From Pleurocapsa sp. PCC 7319 (GTDB taxonomy: Bacteria > Cyanobacteriota > Cyanobacteriia > Cyanobacteriales > Xenococcaceae), in contig NZ_KB235922.1 of NCBI RefSeq assembly GCF_000332195.1, positions 5,491,322 to 5,555,321 of the forward strand: a stretch of DNA of 64,000 bases, given 5' to 3'. The notes below the pieces were generated by a model. That model was given only the letters and a program-made list of their open reading frames with translations. It was not told where the DNA came from and did not search any database. A program made the translations under genes and the position numbers. Positions 37,326 through 45,881 of the stretch are shown here, one piece after another. Within the stretch, counting starts at the first letter, position 1. The number at the start of each line of letters is the position of its first letter.

Positions 37326-37907
37326 TCAAGCGAAGACGTATGGTTGATATTTATAATATTTTGGACGAGAATCTAATCTGATATGTAGCCAAGGTACTCC
37401 TCCGCCCGCAGTATTCAACCAAATCGGAGCATCACTAAGATTCTTTTGCATAACTGCCCCCACTTTTTGCCATAAATTGTGTTTTTGTTCCTCTGGGGCA
37501 TGGCGTATGAAGCTCGCTAAATGACCATAGGATGATTTTGCTCCTTGCTGAGAAGGCACAATTAAAAGTGCATCTTTACCAAGATTGGCAAAGGTAATGA
37601 TACTTTCCGGCGCATTTTTAACTAAATAATTATTAAAAGCGGTAGAATCAGGAATTTTATTGAGTAGAGGATTATCTAACACCACAAATTCAAATATTTT
37701 ATTTAGAGTATTTTTGGTTGTAGCGGGAGTTTCCCAGCCATAAGCTGAGAAAGGTGCATTAGCTAGTAGTGAAATAAAAAATGTGCGAAAAGTACGATTG
37801 CTCTGCCATAAATCAATTATTTCACTATATCTAAGATAATGATTATCGGTAATAATCCGAATTTGTTGAATCTTGTTATTGATATCTTGAATTTCTGACT
37901 TATACAT
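37326..37907 (-). CDS. Conserved hypothetical protein (DUF6940-like)
   Basis: A 193-residue soluble protein without signal peptide or membrane segment. The middle part (NRTFRTFFISLLANAPFSAYGWETP), a Gly/Ser region and the C-terminal TAGGGVPWLHIRLDSRPKYY recall a bacterial domain of unknown function that I remember as DUF6940; this assignment is tentative. The conserved ending HIRLDxRPKYY suggests a functional site. ATG start at 37907. It converges on gltS, with the gltS terminator between the two. Confidence 0.7.
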   Translation of the reverse strand: MYKSEIQDINNKIQQIRIITDNHYLRYSEIIDLWQSNRTFRTFFISLLANAPFSAYGWETPATTKNTLNKIFEFVVLDNPLLNKIPDSTAFNNYLVKNAPESIITFANLGKDALLIVPSQQGAKSSYGHLASFIRHAPEEQKHNLWQKVGAVMQKNLSDAPIWLNTAGGGVPWLHIRLDSRPKYYKYQPYVFA

Positions 37908-37953
37908 AAATAAATCAATAAGATGTTAAGTGTTTAAATTGGTTTTGAGGAAA

Positions 37954-37983
37954 GGGAATAGGGAATAGGGAATAGGGAATAGG
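37954..37983 (+). repeat. GGGAATA heptamer array x4
   Basis: Four perfect GGGAATA copies (37954-37981) plus GG. The four GGG runs separated by AATA also fit a G-quadruplex pattern. It lies in the gap upstream of the SodX-like peptidase gene. Confidence 0.85.
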
Positions 37984-38082
37984 CAAAGTATTGCATCAAT
38001 ATTCTAGATTTACATGCTACTTAGCTTAATTTTGAATATTTTAATTGCACTAATTTGATTACCAAATTAATAATTTAAAAGT

Positions 38083-38436
38083 ATGGCTCAAATGTTACCA
38101 GAAACTAATTATAGAGAATTATTATTATGGATATTTCGTTGTAGAAAACGGTTGAAAGTAATAGGGAAATCGATGCTTCCTTTGTTAGAGCCAGGAACAG
38201 AAATATTAATTAATCCCAATGCATACCAAAAATTAATGCCAAAAATTGGTGATATTATCGTTACAACTCATCCCTATCATCCAGAACTTAGTATTGTTAA
38301 AAGAATTACAGCAATAAATAAAGATGGAAGTTACTTTTTAACAGGGGATAACCTCACTGAAAGTACCGATAGTCGTCATTGGGGCAGTATAAAACTGGAA
38401 GATATTATTGGTCAGGTAACAAGTAGTTTTAACTGA
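38083..38436 (+). CDS. S26-family signal-peptidase-like protease (SodX-like)
   Basis: A 117-residue peptidase of the S24/S26 clan. The catalytic Ser is in VIGKSMLPLLEPG (about residue 29) and the general-base Lys in LSIVKRI (about residue 70); GDNLTESTDSRHWG matches the C-terminal box. There is no membrane anchor, as in the small proteases that mature nickel superoxide dismutase (SodX). No sodN gene is next to it in this window, so the substrate remains open. ATG start at 38083. Confidence 0.75.
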   Translation: MAQMLPETNYRELLLWIFRCRKRLKVIGKSMLPLLEPGTEILINPNAYQKLMPKIGDIIVTTHPYHPELSIVKRITAINKDGSYFLTGDNLTESTDSRHWGSIKLEDIIGQVTSSFN

Positions 38437-38449
38437 AAATAGTAATAAT

Positions 38450-38558
38450 GCGATCGCTATAGCGGTGGCGAAGCCAATCGCGAAGCGTACACCCATTCGA
38501 GTGCAAGCCCTGCGGGTAATCGCCTCTGGCGGTGGGCGGAGCGCAATCGCTCTGAAGA
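38450..38558. repeat. Composite small dispersed repeat with HIP1 ends
   Basis: This GC-rich block in an AT-rich gap starts with GCGATCGC. It contains the 47-base unit (38477-38523) identical to the reverse complement of 23163-23209, and carries further short GC-rich palindromic pieces (GCGGTGGCG, GGCGGTGGGCGG). Confidence 0.85.
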
Positions 38559-38665
38559 TTTAAATAGATGGGTCAATATTTTAAGGGATAGCCATCAAAA
38601 CGATTGACTTTGTCTGGGAAAGAGTGAAAGGCTCGCGGGGTGACAAGCTAATTAAAAGTGTTACA

Positions 38666-38696
38666 GGGGTTGGGTTTTAGGGGGTAGGGGATAGGG
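38666..38696 (+). repeat. Second G-rich tract able to form a G-quadruplex
   Basis: G runs at 38666-38669, 38672-38674, 38680-38684, 38687-38690 and 38694-38696 with loops of 1-5 bases. It resembles the tract at 11274-11304. Confidence 0.65.
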
Positions 38697-38780
38697 AAGA
38701 TGTAGAGGCAAACAGGTGCAACCAGGAGTAATTAATAACGATAAGATTGAGTCTTTTGTAAGATCGAGGCTGTATGACTC

Positions 38781-38832
38781 AAAAAATACTGTCTCAAATT
38801 TGAAATAATTTAGACGAGACAGTATTGATGTT
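38781..38832. terminator. Terminator, probably of the minus-strand export operon
   Basis: A perfect 11-bp stem, AATACTGTCTC (38785-38795) with GAGACAGTATT (38816-38826). Read on the minus strand it is followed by at least four U and lies about 40 bases past the stop of the secreted protein gene at 38865. A T-run on the plus side (38830 onward) would allow it to work both ways. Confidence 0.8.
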
Positions 38833-38864
38833 TTTTTGGGTTTTGGTGCTTAAATGGCGATCGC

Positions 38865-39239
38865 TTATTCTGAGACTTCCGTTGTTTCAGTTGCTTCTGC
38901 TGGTGTCACCACAGGTTTTTGTTGCTGTTGTTGTTCGAGAATCCTTTGTTGCTGGAGACGCTTAAAATCTGATGCCGAATTATTTAATTGCCCTTGAGAT
39001 TCTTCATCAAATTCTAATGCGCTACGTCGATTTGATTGTTGGGCGCGGTGCATTAAATCGATGGGATCTAAATCTCCTGAAGTTTCACCAAAAAAAGTAC
39101 TTTTTTCATTAGATTGATAACCTTCATTATCAGATCTAGATTGGGCAAAAGTAGCTGAATTCAAACTAGCCACCAAAGTCAATGTCAATCCTAGTCCCAA
39201 ACTAATACTAAGCTGGTTTAATCTACTCTTGCTTACCAT
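38865..39239 (-). CDS. Small secreted protein of unknown function
   Basis: A 124-residue protein with a clear signal peptide (LGLGLTLTLVASLNSATFA, cleavage probably after TFA). The mature part has a conserved-looking core (DLDPIDLMHRAQQSNRRS, then ASDFKRLQQQRILEQ) and a Gln-rich, then acidic tail. I recall similar cyanobacterial proteins but no functional name. The ATG at 39239 has a GAGGTG ribosome-binding site. It is the last gene after an ABC exporter pair on the same strand, 54 bases after the permease, so they may be cotranscribed. Confidence 0.65.
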   Translation of the reverse strand: MVSKSRLNQLSISLGLGLTLTLVASLNSATFAQSRSDNEGYQSNEKSTFFGETSGDLDPIDLMHRAQQSNRRSALEFDEESQGQLNNSASDFKRLQQQRILEQQQQQKPVVTPAEATETTEVSE

Positions 39240-39293
39240 AATTACACCTCACAATAAAAATCAGTTAAAAATCAAATCACTTAAGATTAATTG

Positions 39294-40190
39294 TTAAGCA
39301 AAACGACGACGCAATAGAGGCTGAATTGCTAGAAGTACTAAAGCATCAAAAGCCAATAACACTAGAATAACACCACCAAAACTAAATCCGATCCAAGGTG
39401 TATCCATTACCATGCTGTTGATTGCCCAATCTCCATGACTGTAGATATAGCGAATTGGTTCGATCGCATAAGTTAAAGGATTTAGACTAGCAATCACCTG
39501 AAGCCAACCAGCCATAAAGTCTAGGGGAGCAAGGGCGGTACTAGCAAACAACAAAGGTAAATTAGTTACAAAAATCACGGCAATCAGTTCAATATGACCA
39601 GGTAAAGCAAAAGCTAGACCCAAACTTAATGCAGTTACTCCCAAAACAATCAGAAAGACGAGCAAAGCGATCGCACTTAAGCCCGAAATTCCTGGCAACC
39701 CTGCTCCCAAAATCGCACTAGCCAAGATAATTACTGCGGTTTGAATAAAGCTTAAAGCAATAATATAGACCGTAGAAGCAGCCACAATCGAATATCTAGT
39801 AGACAAAGGTGCTACCAATAAACGATTGAGAAAGCCAAATTCGCGGTCAAACATTACCGGTAGCCCGGCATTTAAGGCTCCAGAAAAGGCGGTAAATACA
39901 ATTACTCCTGGTGCCAGGAATTTAGCATAACTTAAGTCATTCCCAAATAAACCAGAAGGTGCTTTGCTAAACAGCGCACCAAAGAGAATTAACCACATAA
40001 AAGGCTGGATAACTCCCGCAATTAGAGTTGAAGGACGACGTTGTAGTTGAATAAATAGACGCTGGGTAAGGGCTAATGTTTCCTGAATAAAATCCCCTAA
40101 AGAGCTATTTTTCTCGTTACTTTGTTTGCTGATTGCAGGGTTTGGTGCTAAGGCGGATTTGATATTTCTATTGGAAATTGACTGACTCAT
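39294..40190 (-). CDS. ABC-2 type exporter permease (DrrB-like)
   Basis: A 298-residue inner-membrane protein with six predicted transmembrane segments and the ABC-2 permease signature region in the last third (ASLNPLTYAIEPIRYI). It pairs with the ATPase gene just upstream (88 bases apart), as in DrrAB-type systems that export drugs, lipids or other hydrophobic molecules. The substrate is unknown. The N-terminal 35 residues are polar and probably cytosolic. ATG start at 40190. Confidence 0.88.
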   Translation of the reverse strand: MSQSISNRNIKSALAPNPAISKQSNEKNSSLGDFIQETLALTQRLFIQLQRRPSTLIAGVIQPFMWLILFGALFSKAPSGLFGNDLSYAKFLAPGVIVFTAFSGALNAGLPVMFDREFGFLNRLLVAPLSTRYSIVAASTVYIIALSFIQTAVIILASAILGAGLPGISGLSAIALLVFLIVLGVTALSLGLAFALPGHIELIAVIFVTNLPLLFASTALAPLDFMAGWLQVIASLNPLTYAIEPIRYIYSHGDWAINSMVMDTPWIGFSFGGVILVLLAFDALVLLAIQPLLRRRFA

Positions 40191-40278
40191 AATTTATCTA
40201 TCTTGTTGGAGTATTAGTTCTAGAAGAAGTTGAGATAGTTACTAATTGCTAATCGCTAATTGTTAATTGCAGCAACAA

Positions 40279-41298
40279 TTACTTCATTTGCAGTTTTTTC
40301 TCTTTTTTCAGATCTCTGGTACTGGCTGCTGCCATTTCAGCATCCATAATAGTTTGACCAGTAGCAGCAAGATATACATCGTCAAGACTGGGTCGAGATT
40401 GAGCCAAACTAAAGGTAGGCAGATCTATCTCTGATAGTGATTGCTCGATTTTGCTGAGGGAACTTTGACCAGATTTAACGATTAAATTAAGAGAATTTCC
40501 TTGAACAGTATTAATAATTACTTCCTCGACAAAAGGTAAAGATTCGAGGATATGTTTGGCTCGATCTGCTTCTTCATCAGGGGTGAACTCACGAATACGG
40601 AGGGTAACACGATCGCCGCCTAACTTGTTTTTTAATTCTGATGGTGTTCCCTCATCAATCAAAACCCCTTGACCGATAATAGCCAGACGGTCGGCTAGAG
40701 CATCAATTTCTTCTAAATAATGACTAGTAATTAGTACCGTTGTCCCTGCTGTTTGCAATTCTCGTAAAAATTCCCAAACCACCATTCGGCTTTCGATATC
40801 TAAACCGACTGTAGGTTCATCCAGAACTAAAACTTCCGGTTGATGTAATAACCCCGCAGCTAAATCGAGACGTTTACGAATACCTCCAGAATATGTGCCT
40901 GTTTGATTGTCAGCATATTCTGTTAGTCCTAAGACTGCGATTAGTTGCTCAATGCGATCGCTAATCAGTTTTTTGGGTAAGTGATAAAGTGCTGCTTGAA
41001 GCTTTAATAATTCTCTGCCAGTTAACACTTTATCAATCGCTACTTCTTGGGCGACATAACCGAGTCTTTGTCTGACTGCTTTGGGAGATGAGAGAGCTGA
41101 AACCCCTCCTACCTCTATCTTACCGCTATCAGGTTTGGCTAAAGTACATAAACAGCGAATTGTCGTAGTTTTTCCTGCTCCATTAGGACCCAATAAACCA
41201 AAAATTTCTCCTGGTTGAACAGAAAAGGAGATATCTTTTACCGCTTGGACATCGCCATAGCTTTTCCGTAAGTTTTCAATTAAAACGGCAGCAGCCAT
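40279..41298 (-). CDS. ABC transporter ATP-binding protein (DrrA-like)
   Basis: A 339-residue ATPase for the adjacent permease. Walker A GPNGAGKTT, the signature YSGGIRKRLD (a variant of LSGGQ), Walker B VLVLDEPTVGLD and the switch His in ITSHY are complete. A C-terminal extension of about 110 residues (from residue 230) resembles the DUF4162-type tail of DrrA proteins and ends in a Lys-rich stretch (KKEKKLQMK). ATG start at 41298. Confidence 0.9.
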   Translation of the reverse strand: MAAAVLIENLRKSYGDVQAVKDISFSVQPGEIFGLLGPNGAGKTTTIRCLCTLAKPDSGKIEVGGVSALSSPKAVRQRLGYVAQEVAIDKVLTGRELLKLQAALYHLPKKLISDRIEQLIAVLGLTEYADNQTGTYSGGIRKRLDLAAGLLHQPEVLVLDEPTVGLDIESRMVVWEFLRELQTAGTTVLITSHYLEEIDALADRLAIIGQGVLIDEGTPSELKNKLGGDRVTLRIREFTPDEEADRAKHILESLPFVEEVIINTVQGNSLNLIVKSGQSSLSKIEQSLSEIDLPTFSLAQSRPSLDDVYLAATGQTIMDAEMAAASTRDLKKEKKLQMK

Positions 41299-41372
41299 AC
41301 TATTTTATTAAAAAATATTTTTTCTATATATTCATTGTAGTAGTTCAGCCTGGAATAGATATTAAGTGATTG

Positions 41373-42152
41373 CTAAACCTTGGTTGTAATCGAATGGGAG
41401 ATTTTCTCCTCAGGAGCCACACACCCTAAATATTCATCTACCACCTCATTGGTTTGGCCAATCATTTTAATCTGACCCTGTTCCATCCAAATAGTTTTAT
41501 GACAGTTTTGACGAATCATTTCCATGGAATGAGAAACCAGTAACACTGTGACGTGATCTTGCCAAAACTCTTCCATTCTTTGGCTACATTTATTTTTAAA
41601 GCTAACATCTCCTACTGAAAGTACTTCATCTAGAATTAAAATATCAGGTTTCACATCTGTGGCGATCGCAAATCCTAAACGGGCAGTCATCCCCGAAGAT
41701 AATCCCTTAACTGGCACTAGAGCATAGTTTTCTAACTCGGCAAACTCTAAAATAAACTTGGCTCTGGCTCTCATCTCTGACTGAGAATAGCCGAGCATTA
41801 CCCCATAAAGAATAATATTATCCATCACAGCTAATTCTGAATCAAAGCCCGCTCCCAATTCAATTAGAGGTGCAACTTTTCCTCTGACTCTAACTACACC
41901 AGAAGTGGGCTGTAAAATACCTGAAATCAGCTTCAACATGGTGGATTTGCCTGAGCCATTAGCCCCAATAATGCCAATTTTCTCACCGCAGCCGATAGTT
42001 AAATCGATATTGTCTAAGACGGCTTTTCTAGCGGGGTGACGATATTTGCCTTCCAAGAAGGAAAGTATTGTTTTTTTTAGGTCGTAGGAAAATTCTTCTT
42101 GAGTTCTACGCCATAGGGAAACTCCATCTAATCTGATCGATTCTTGCATCAT
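41373..42152 (-). CDS. Wzt-like ABC ATPase for polysaccharide export (short form)
   Basis: An ATPase of about 260 residues that pairs with the permease upstream. It shows Walker A GIIGANGSGKST, the polysaccharide-type signature VKGLSSGMTARLGFA, Walker B DILILDEVLSVGD and VSHSM. The SSGM signature is typical of O-antigen, capsule and teichoic-acid exporters (Wzt, KpsT, TagH). It lacks the long C-terminal carbohydrate-binding domain of full-length Wzt, so chain-end recognition by this subunit is not expected. The frame extends to 42194 and would overlap the permease by 31 bases; I prefer the ATG at 42152 (MMQESIRLDGV). Confidence 0.88.
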   Translation of the reverse strand: MMQESIRLDGVSLWRRTQEEFSYDLKKTILSFLEGKYRHPARKAVLDNIDLTIGCGEKIGIIGANGSGKSTMLKLISGILQPTSGVVRVRGKVAPLIELGAGFDSELAVMDNIILYGVMLGYSQSEMRARAKFILEFAELENYALVPVKGLSSGMTARLGFAIATDVKPDILILDEVLSVGDVSFKNKCSQRMEEFWQDHVTVLLVSHSMEMIRQNCHKTIWMEQGQIKMIGQTNEVVDEYLGCVAPEEKISHSITTKV

Positions 42153-42163
42153 AAATTTATTTT

Positions 42164-42970
42164 TTATAGTAGATCCATAAACTGCGAACGCCAATTAGAA
42201 AAAACAACAGCACCAATAGTGAGAACAATTAAGCCGCTAGCCAAACTATGAATAATTAACATCAGATCGGGAAAATTTCCCGAGAGAGAAATTTGACGAA
42301 TACTTTCAATAATGGGCAAGATAGGATTTAAAATTAAAAATCGAGCAACAGCTTCAGGGACAATATCTGAAGGATAAAAAACAGGCGAACTAATCCACAG
42401 TATAAAAGTTAATAGCTCGTAAAAATAAGACAGATCGCGGAAAAAAACATAGAGCGCACTCATCAACAAACCAACCCCAGTGCAAACTAAAACTAAGCCT
42501 GTAATGGGTAGAGCTAAGGCCGCAACATTAACTAAACTTTTAGAAATAAATAGGGTAACTACAATCAGTAACGGCAAAGTACCCATTAATAATTGGAAGA
42601 CATTCGCTCCAATGGTAGAGAGAGGAAAAATAAATAGAGGTAAACGTATTTTGTTAACCATCCCTCCATTTTCTACAACACTAGCTAGAGCTTGGGCAGT
42701 AGACGAAGAGAAAAAATTAATTACTACTAGTCCAGTAAAAGCTGCTAAGACATAATTTAGGGTAGAGTTGCCATAATATTGAGCGAAAGTCGCACCAAAA
42801 ATTGCCGTATATAAACCAGTCATTGCTAGAGGGTTTAGCAACGACCAATAGATCCCTAAAAATGAGCCTCGATATCTTCTTTTAAGGTTGCGTCTAATTA
42901 AAACAACTAGTAATTCGCGATACCAGGATAATTGTCCATAACCCTGGGTTTTAAAAATAGATGTAACCAT
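42164..42970 (-). CDS. Wzm-like ABC-2 permease for polysaccharide export
   Basis: A 268-residue inner-membrane permease with about six transmembrane helices. It opens with the typical LVVLIRRNLKRRYRGSFLG segment of O-antigen and teichoic-acid exporters, and ends with NPILPIIESIRQ before the last helix. The ATPase gene follows directly, so the two form one export pump for a lipid-linked glycan. ATG start at 42970. The glycan type cannot be told; no biosynthesis genes are next to it. Confidence 0.88.
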   Translation of the reverse strand: MVTSIFKTQGYGQLSWYRELLVVLIRRNLKRRYRGSFLGIYWSLLNPLAMTGLYTAIFGATFAQYYGNSTLNYVLAAFTGLVVINFFSSSTAQALASVVENGGMVNKIRLPLFIFPLSTIGANVFQLLMGTLPLLIVVTLFISKSLVNVAALALPITGLVLVCTGVGLLMSALYVFFRDLSYFYELLTFILWISSPVFYPSDIVPEAVARFLILNPILPIIESIRQISLSGNFPDLMLIIHSLASGLIVLTIGAVVFSNWRSQFMDLL

Positions 42971-43339
42971 ATAGTAATTTTACGAGTGTCACGTGCAGGG
43001 AGTATTGTAAGCAAAAGTTGCCAAGAAAATGATAATGGATAATGAATTTGGTCAATTGTGACCATTATAAGTGGAAAATCAATAACTCATTTGTTAACAG
43101 ACTCGAACATCATAAAAGACTATCAATTACTAGCTATTCAGCAATCTCGAGCCTATCTTGAAGTAAAAATAATTGTCTACTGTCCTTTTTTGATTGTCAA
43201 TTCTTCTTTTTGATTACGAAAAAAATCTGTACTCTAGAGGCTGTTTTTGATTGAAAATAGAAGATTAGCGACTTCAAAGAGGGGGTGTTTTGCTTTAAAC
43301 TGTTGATGGCTCATTAATATTCGGATTAAAGTAATAGCA
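42971..43339. other. Gap between the Wzm-like gene and petP
   Basis: 369 bases without a gene; it should hold the divergent promoters. AT-rich, and I see no strong hairpin, tRNA or tandem array. Confidence 0.5.
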
Positions 43340-43534
43340 ATGGAAATAGGGCAAAAAGTAAAAGTTTGCAGAATCAAAGATCGAGTAAACGGAGGTGTGG
43401 CGAGCAAACTCGGCAAAGTCGGTACTGTTAAAGAATATAAAATGACTGACGGTAGTGGTGTTGGCGTGGTTGTTCAATTTGATGATCGCACTGCTACTTG
43501 GTTCTTTGAGGATGAAATTCAACCTGTCAACTAG
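43340..43534 (+). CDS. petP: Cytochrome b6f accessory subunit PetP (DUF2862)
   Basis: A 64-residue SH3-like protein. The pattern GQKVKVCRIKDRV, LGKVGTVKEYKMTDGSGVGVVV and RTATWFFEDE matches PetP (Ssr2998 of Synechocystis) as I remember it. PetP is a small soluble subunit on the cytosolic face of the cyanobacterial cytochrome b6f complex and affects electron flow. ATG start at 43340. It stands alone; other pet genes are not in the window. Confidence 0.82.
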   Translation: MEIGQKVKVCRIKDRVNGGVASKLGKVGTVKEYKMTDGSGVGVVVQFDDRTATWFFEDEIQPVN

Positions 43535-43767
43535 TCATGCGTCAACCAGCTATTGGCCATTAGCTTGAAGCCAGCTCGAAAGAAAAATTTTAGCAACGGC
43601 AATTATCGGCAAATCTATTCCAATAAGCTGCTACTATTTGGAAACTATAATTACTTCAGCTAAAAATTTTTCAGAGGCATCACTCCTTTCTTGCTGAGTG
43701 CTAAGAGCCAAAAGCTAAAAGCTTTTAGATAAAATAAACTCTATATACAGACTAGATTATTTAAGAT

Positions 43768-44865
43768 ATGTCCTCGATCGTCACCTTTTTGGGTAAAGGC
43801 GGTACGGGTCGCACTACTAGCGCGATCGCAACTGCTAAAAAACTAGCTGCAGCAGGAAAAAAAGTTATTTTGATGGGACAAGATTCTAGCCCTGCTTGGG
43901 GGATGGCATTAGGGATCGATCCCTCCACCGAACCGCAATCAGTCAGTGCTAATTTTGCTGCCATGCAACTAAACACCACTGTATTGCTAGAAAATAGCTG
44001 GGAAGAAGTTAAACGACTAGAAGCCCAATACTTGCGATCGCCAATTCTTAAACAAGTATATGGTCAAGAGTTAGGTATTCTACCCGGTATGGATCGAGCC
44101 TTAGCTCTTAACACAATTCGTGAATACTATCAAAGCAATCAATATGACGTAATTATTTATGATGGTTCAGGAGGAATAGATACTCTAAGAATGTTCGGTA
44201 TGCCAGAAATATTGAGCTGGTACTTCCGGCGTTTCCGAGGTATTTTCACTGAATCAGATATTGTGAAAGCTCTGTCCCCTTTTGTGCAACCAATTTCCAG
44301 TGCGGTGTTGAATACAGCTTGGACCACAGCAGATATTACAGAAAATACAGATAATCCTGCTAGTCAAATGCTAGAAAAAGGAACAGAAGCCTTAAGTCAG
44401 GGCAAGGTCTGGGGTTATTTGGTAACTACTCCTAACCCCATAGCAGTAGCCACAGCCAAGTATCTCTGGGGTAGTGCGCAGCAGGTTGGTCTAAGCGTGG
44501 GCGGAGTCTTGATTAACCAGGGCTCAATTACCGATAGTATCTCTGCGGATTTTGCCCCACTTAATGTTACCGAGCTACCTAATTTCGACGGCAGCAACTG
44601 GCAAACCCTCATGGATGGACTGCCTACTATTGGTGAAGAGATAGATACACCTCAGCCAATAGAATTTGTCATGGCAGAGCGCAAAATAAAAGTATTCTTG
44701 CCTGGATTTGATAAAAAAGACGTAAAACTAACCCAATATGGTCCAGAAATTACAGTTGAAGCAGGAGACCAAAGACGTAATATTACTCTTCCTCCTGCTT
44801 GGCGTGGTAATTCTGTGACTGGCGCGAAATTTCAAAAAGGATATTTAGAAGTAACTATTGGTTAA
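43768..44865 (+). CDS. ArsA/Get3-like P-loop ATPase with Hsp20-like C-terminal domain
   Basis: A 365-residue SIMIBI-class ATPase. The deviant P-loop reads GKGGTGRTT: the signature Lys (K10) is kept but the usual second Lys is Arg (R15). VIIYDGSGGIDTLRM holds the Walker B Asp. The last 60 residues (KIKVFLPGFDKKDVKLTQYG to LEVTIG) look like the alpha-crystallin/Hsp20-like domain found at the end of plant and cyanobacterial ArsA relatives. It is probably a membrane-protein targeting or chaperone factor rather than an arsenite pump, since no arsB or arsenite-binding Cys set is seen. chlG starts 20 bases downstream, so the two are likely cotranscribed. Confidence 0.82.
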   Translation: MSSIVTFLGKGGTGRTTSAIATAKKLAAAGKKVILMGQDSSPAWGMALGIDPSTEPQSVSANFAAMQLNTTVLLENSWEEVKRLEAQYLRSPILKQVYGQELGILPGMDRALALNTIREYYQSNQYDVIIYDGSGGIDTLRMFGMPEILSWYFRRFRGIFTESDIVKALSPFVQPISSAVLNTAWTTADITENTDNPASQMLEKGTEALSQGKVWGYLVTTPNPIAVATAKYLWGSAQQVGLSVGGVLINQGSITDSISADFAPLNVTELPNFDGSNWQTLMDGLPTIGEEIDTPQPIEFVMAERKIKVFLPGFDKKDVKLTQYGPEITVEAGDQRRNITLPPAWRGNSVTGAKFQKGYLEVTIG

Positions 44866-44885
44866 AATCGAAATTTAACACTATC

Positions 44886-45878
44886 ATGTCCGAATCCTCT
44901 TCAACCAAATTAGACAAATCAGATAACTCAGGCAATTCTAAAACTCGTCAATTGCTTGGTATGAAAGGTGCCGCCTCGGGAGAGACTTCTCTCTGGAAAA
45001 TAAGGTTGCAACTGATGAAGCCCATCACATGGATTCCCTTAATTTGGGGGGTAGTGTGTGGAGCAGCCTCTTCCGGTAATTTTTCGTGGACTCTGGAAAA
45101 TGTCCTTTTAGCAGCAGCCTGTATGTTCCTTTCTGGACCATTAATGACTGGATATACCCAAACCGTTAATGAACTATATGACCGCGAAATTGATGCTATC
45201 AACGAGCCTTATCGCCCCATTCCTTCGGGAGCAATTTCTCTACCACAAGTAAAAGTACAGATTTTTGTACTCTTGTTGGCAGGATTAGCATTGGCTTATG
45301 GTTTGGATGTAGCCGTAGATCATGATTTTCCTACTATTCTCTGTATTGCTCTTGGTGGTTCGTTTATCGCTTATATTTATTCTGCGCCACCATTAAAACT
45401 CAAGCAAAATGGTTGGTTGGGCACTTATGCTTTGGGTTCGAGTTATATTGCCTTGCCCTGGTGGACTGGTCATGCCCTGTTTGGTCATCTAAACTGGACA
45501 ATTGTAATTTTGACCCTAATTTACAGTTTTGCTGGATTGGGTATAGCTATTGTTAATGATTTTAAGAGTGTAGAAGGCGATCGCGCTTTGGGTTTAAAAT
45601 CCCTGCCTGTTATGTTTGGAGTAACTACTGCAGCTTGGATTTGTGTCATTGCGATCGATATTTTTCAACTTGGTATCGGCAGTTATTTAGTAGCAATTCA
45701 TGAAAATATTTATGCCATTATTGTTTTTTGCTTAGTCGTACCTCAGATAGTGTTTCAGAATATATATTTTCTCAAGAATCCCCTGGAATACGATGTTAAA
45801 TATCAAGCTAGTGCCCAGCCTTTTCTGGTTTTAGGAATGCTATTTACAGGTCTGGCTTTGGGACATGCAGGAATTTAA
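44886..45878 (+). CDS. chlG: Chlorophyll synthase
   Basis: Membrane prenyltransferase that esterifies chlorophyllide a with phytyl or geranylgeranyl diphosphate, the last step of chlorophyll a synthesis. The 330 residues fit ChlG, with about eight or nine transmembrane segments. The diphosphate/Mg-binding motif is NELYDREIDAINEPYRPIP (DRxxD); the second motif is NDFKSVEGDRALGLKSLPV. The polar N-terminal 40 residues are cytosolic. ATG at 44886, 20 bases after the ArsA-like gene. Confidence 0.96.
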   Translation: MSESSSTKLDKSDNSGNSKTRQLLGMKGAASGETSLWKIRLQLMKPITWIPLIWGVVCGAASSGNFSWTLENVLLAAACMFLSGPLMTGYTQTVNELYDREIDAINEPYRPIPSGAISLPQVKVQIFVLLLAGLALAYGLDVAVDHDFPTILCIALGGSFIAYIYSAPPLKLKQNGWLGTYALGSSYIALPWWTGHALFGHLNWTIVILTLIYSFAGLGIAIVNDFKSVEGDRALGLKSLPVMFGVTTAAWICVIAIDIFQLGIGSYLVAIHENIYAIIVFCLVVPQIVFQNIYFLKNPLEYDVKYQASAQPFLVLGMLFTGLALGHAGI

Positions 45879-45881
45879 AGG

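Noticed and set aside
38437-38864. A tRNA or small RNA gene in the repeat-rich gap
   Set aside because: No cloverleaf or T-loop pattern fits; the GC-rich part is explained by the dispersed repeat.
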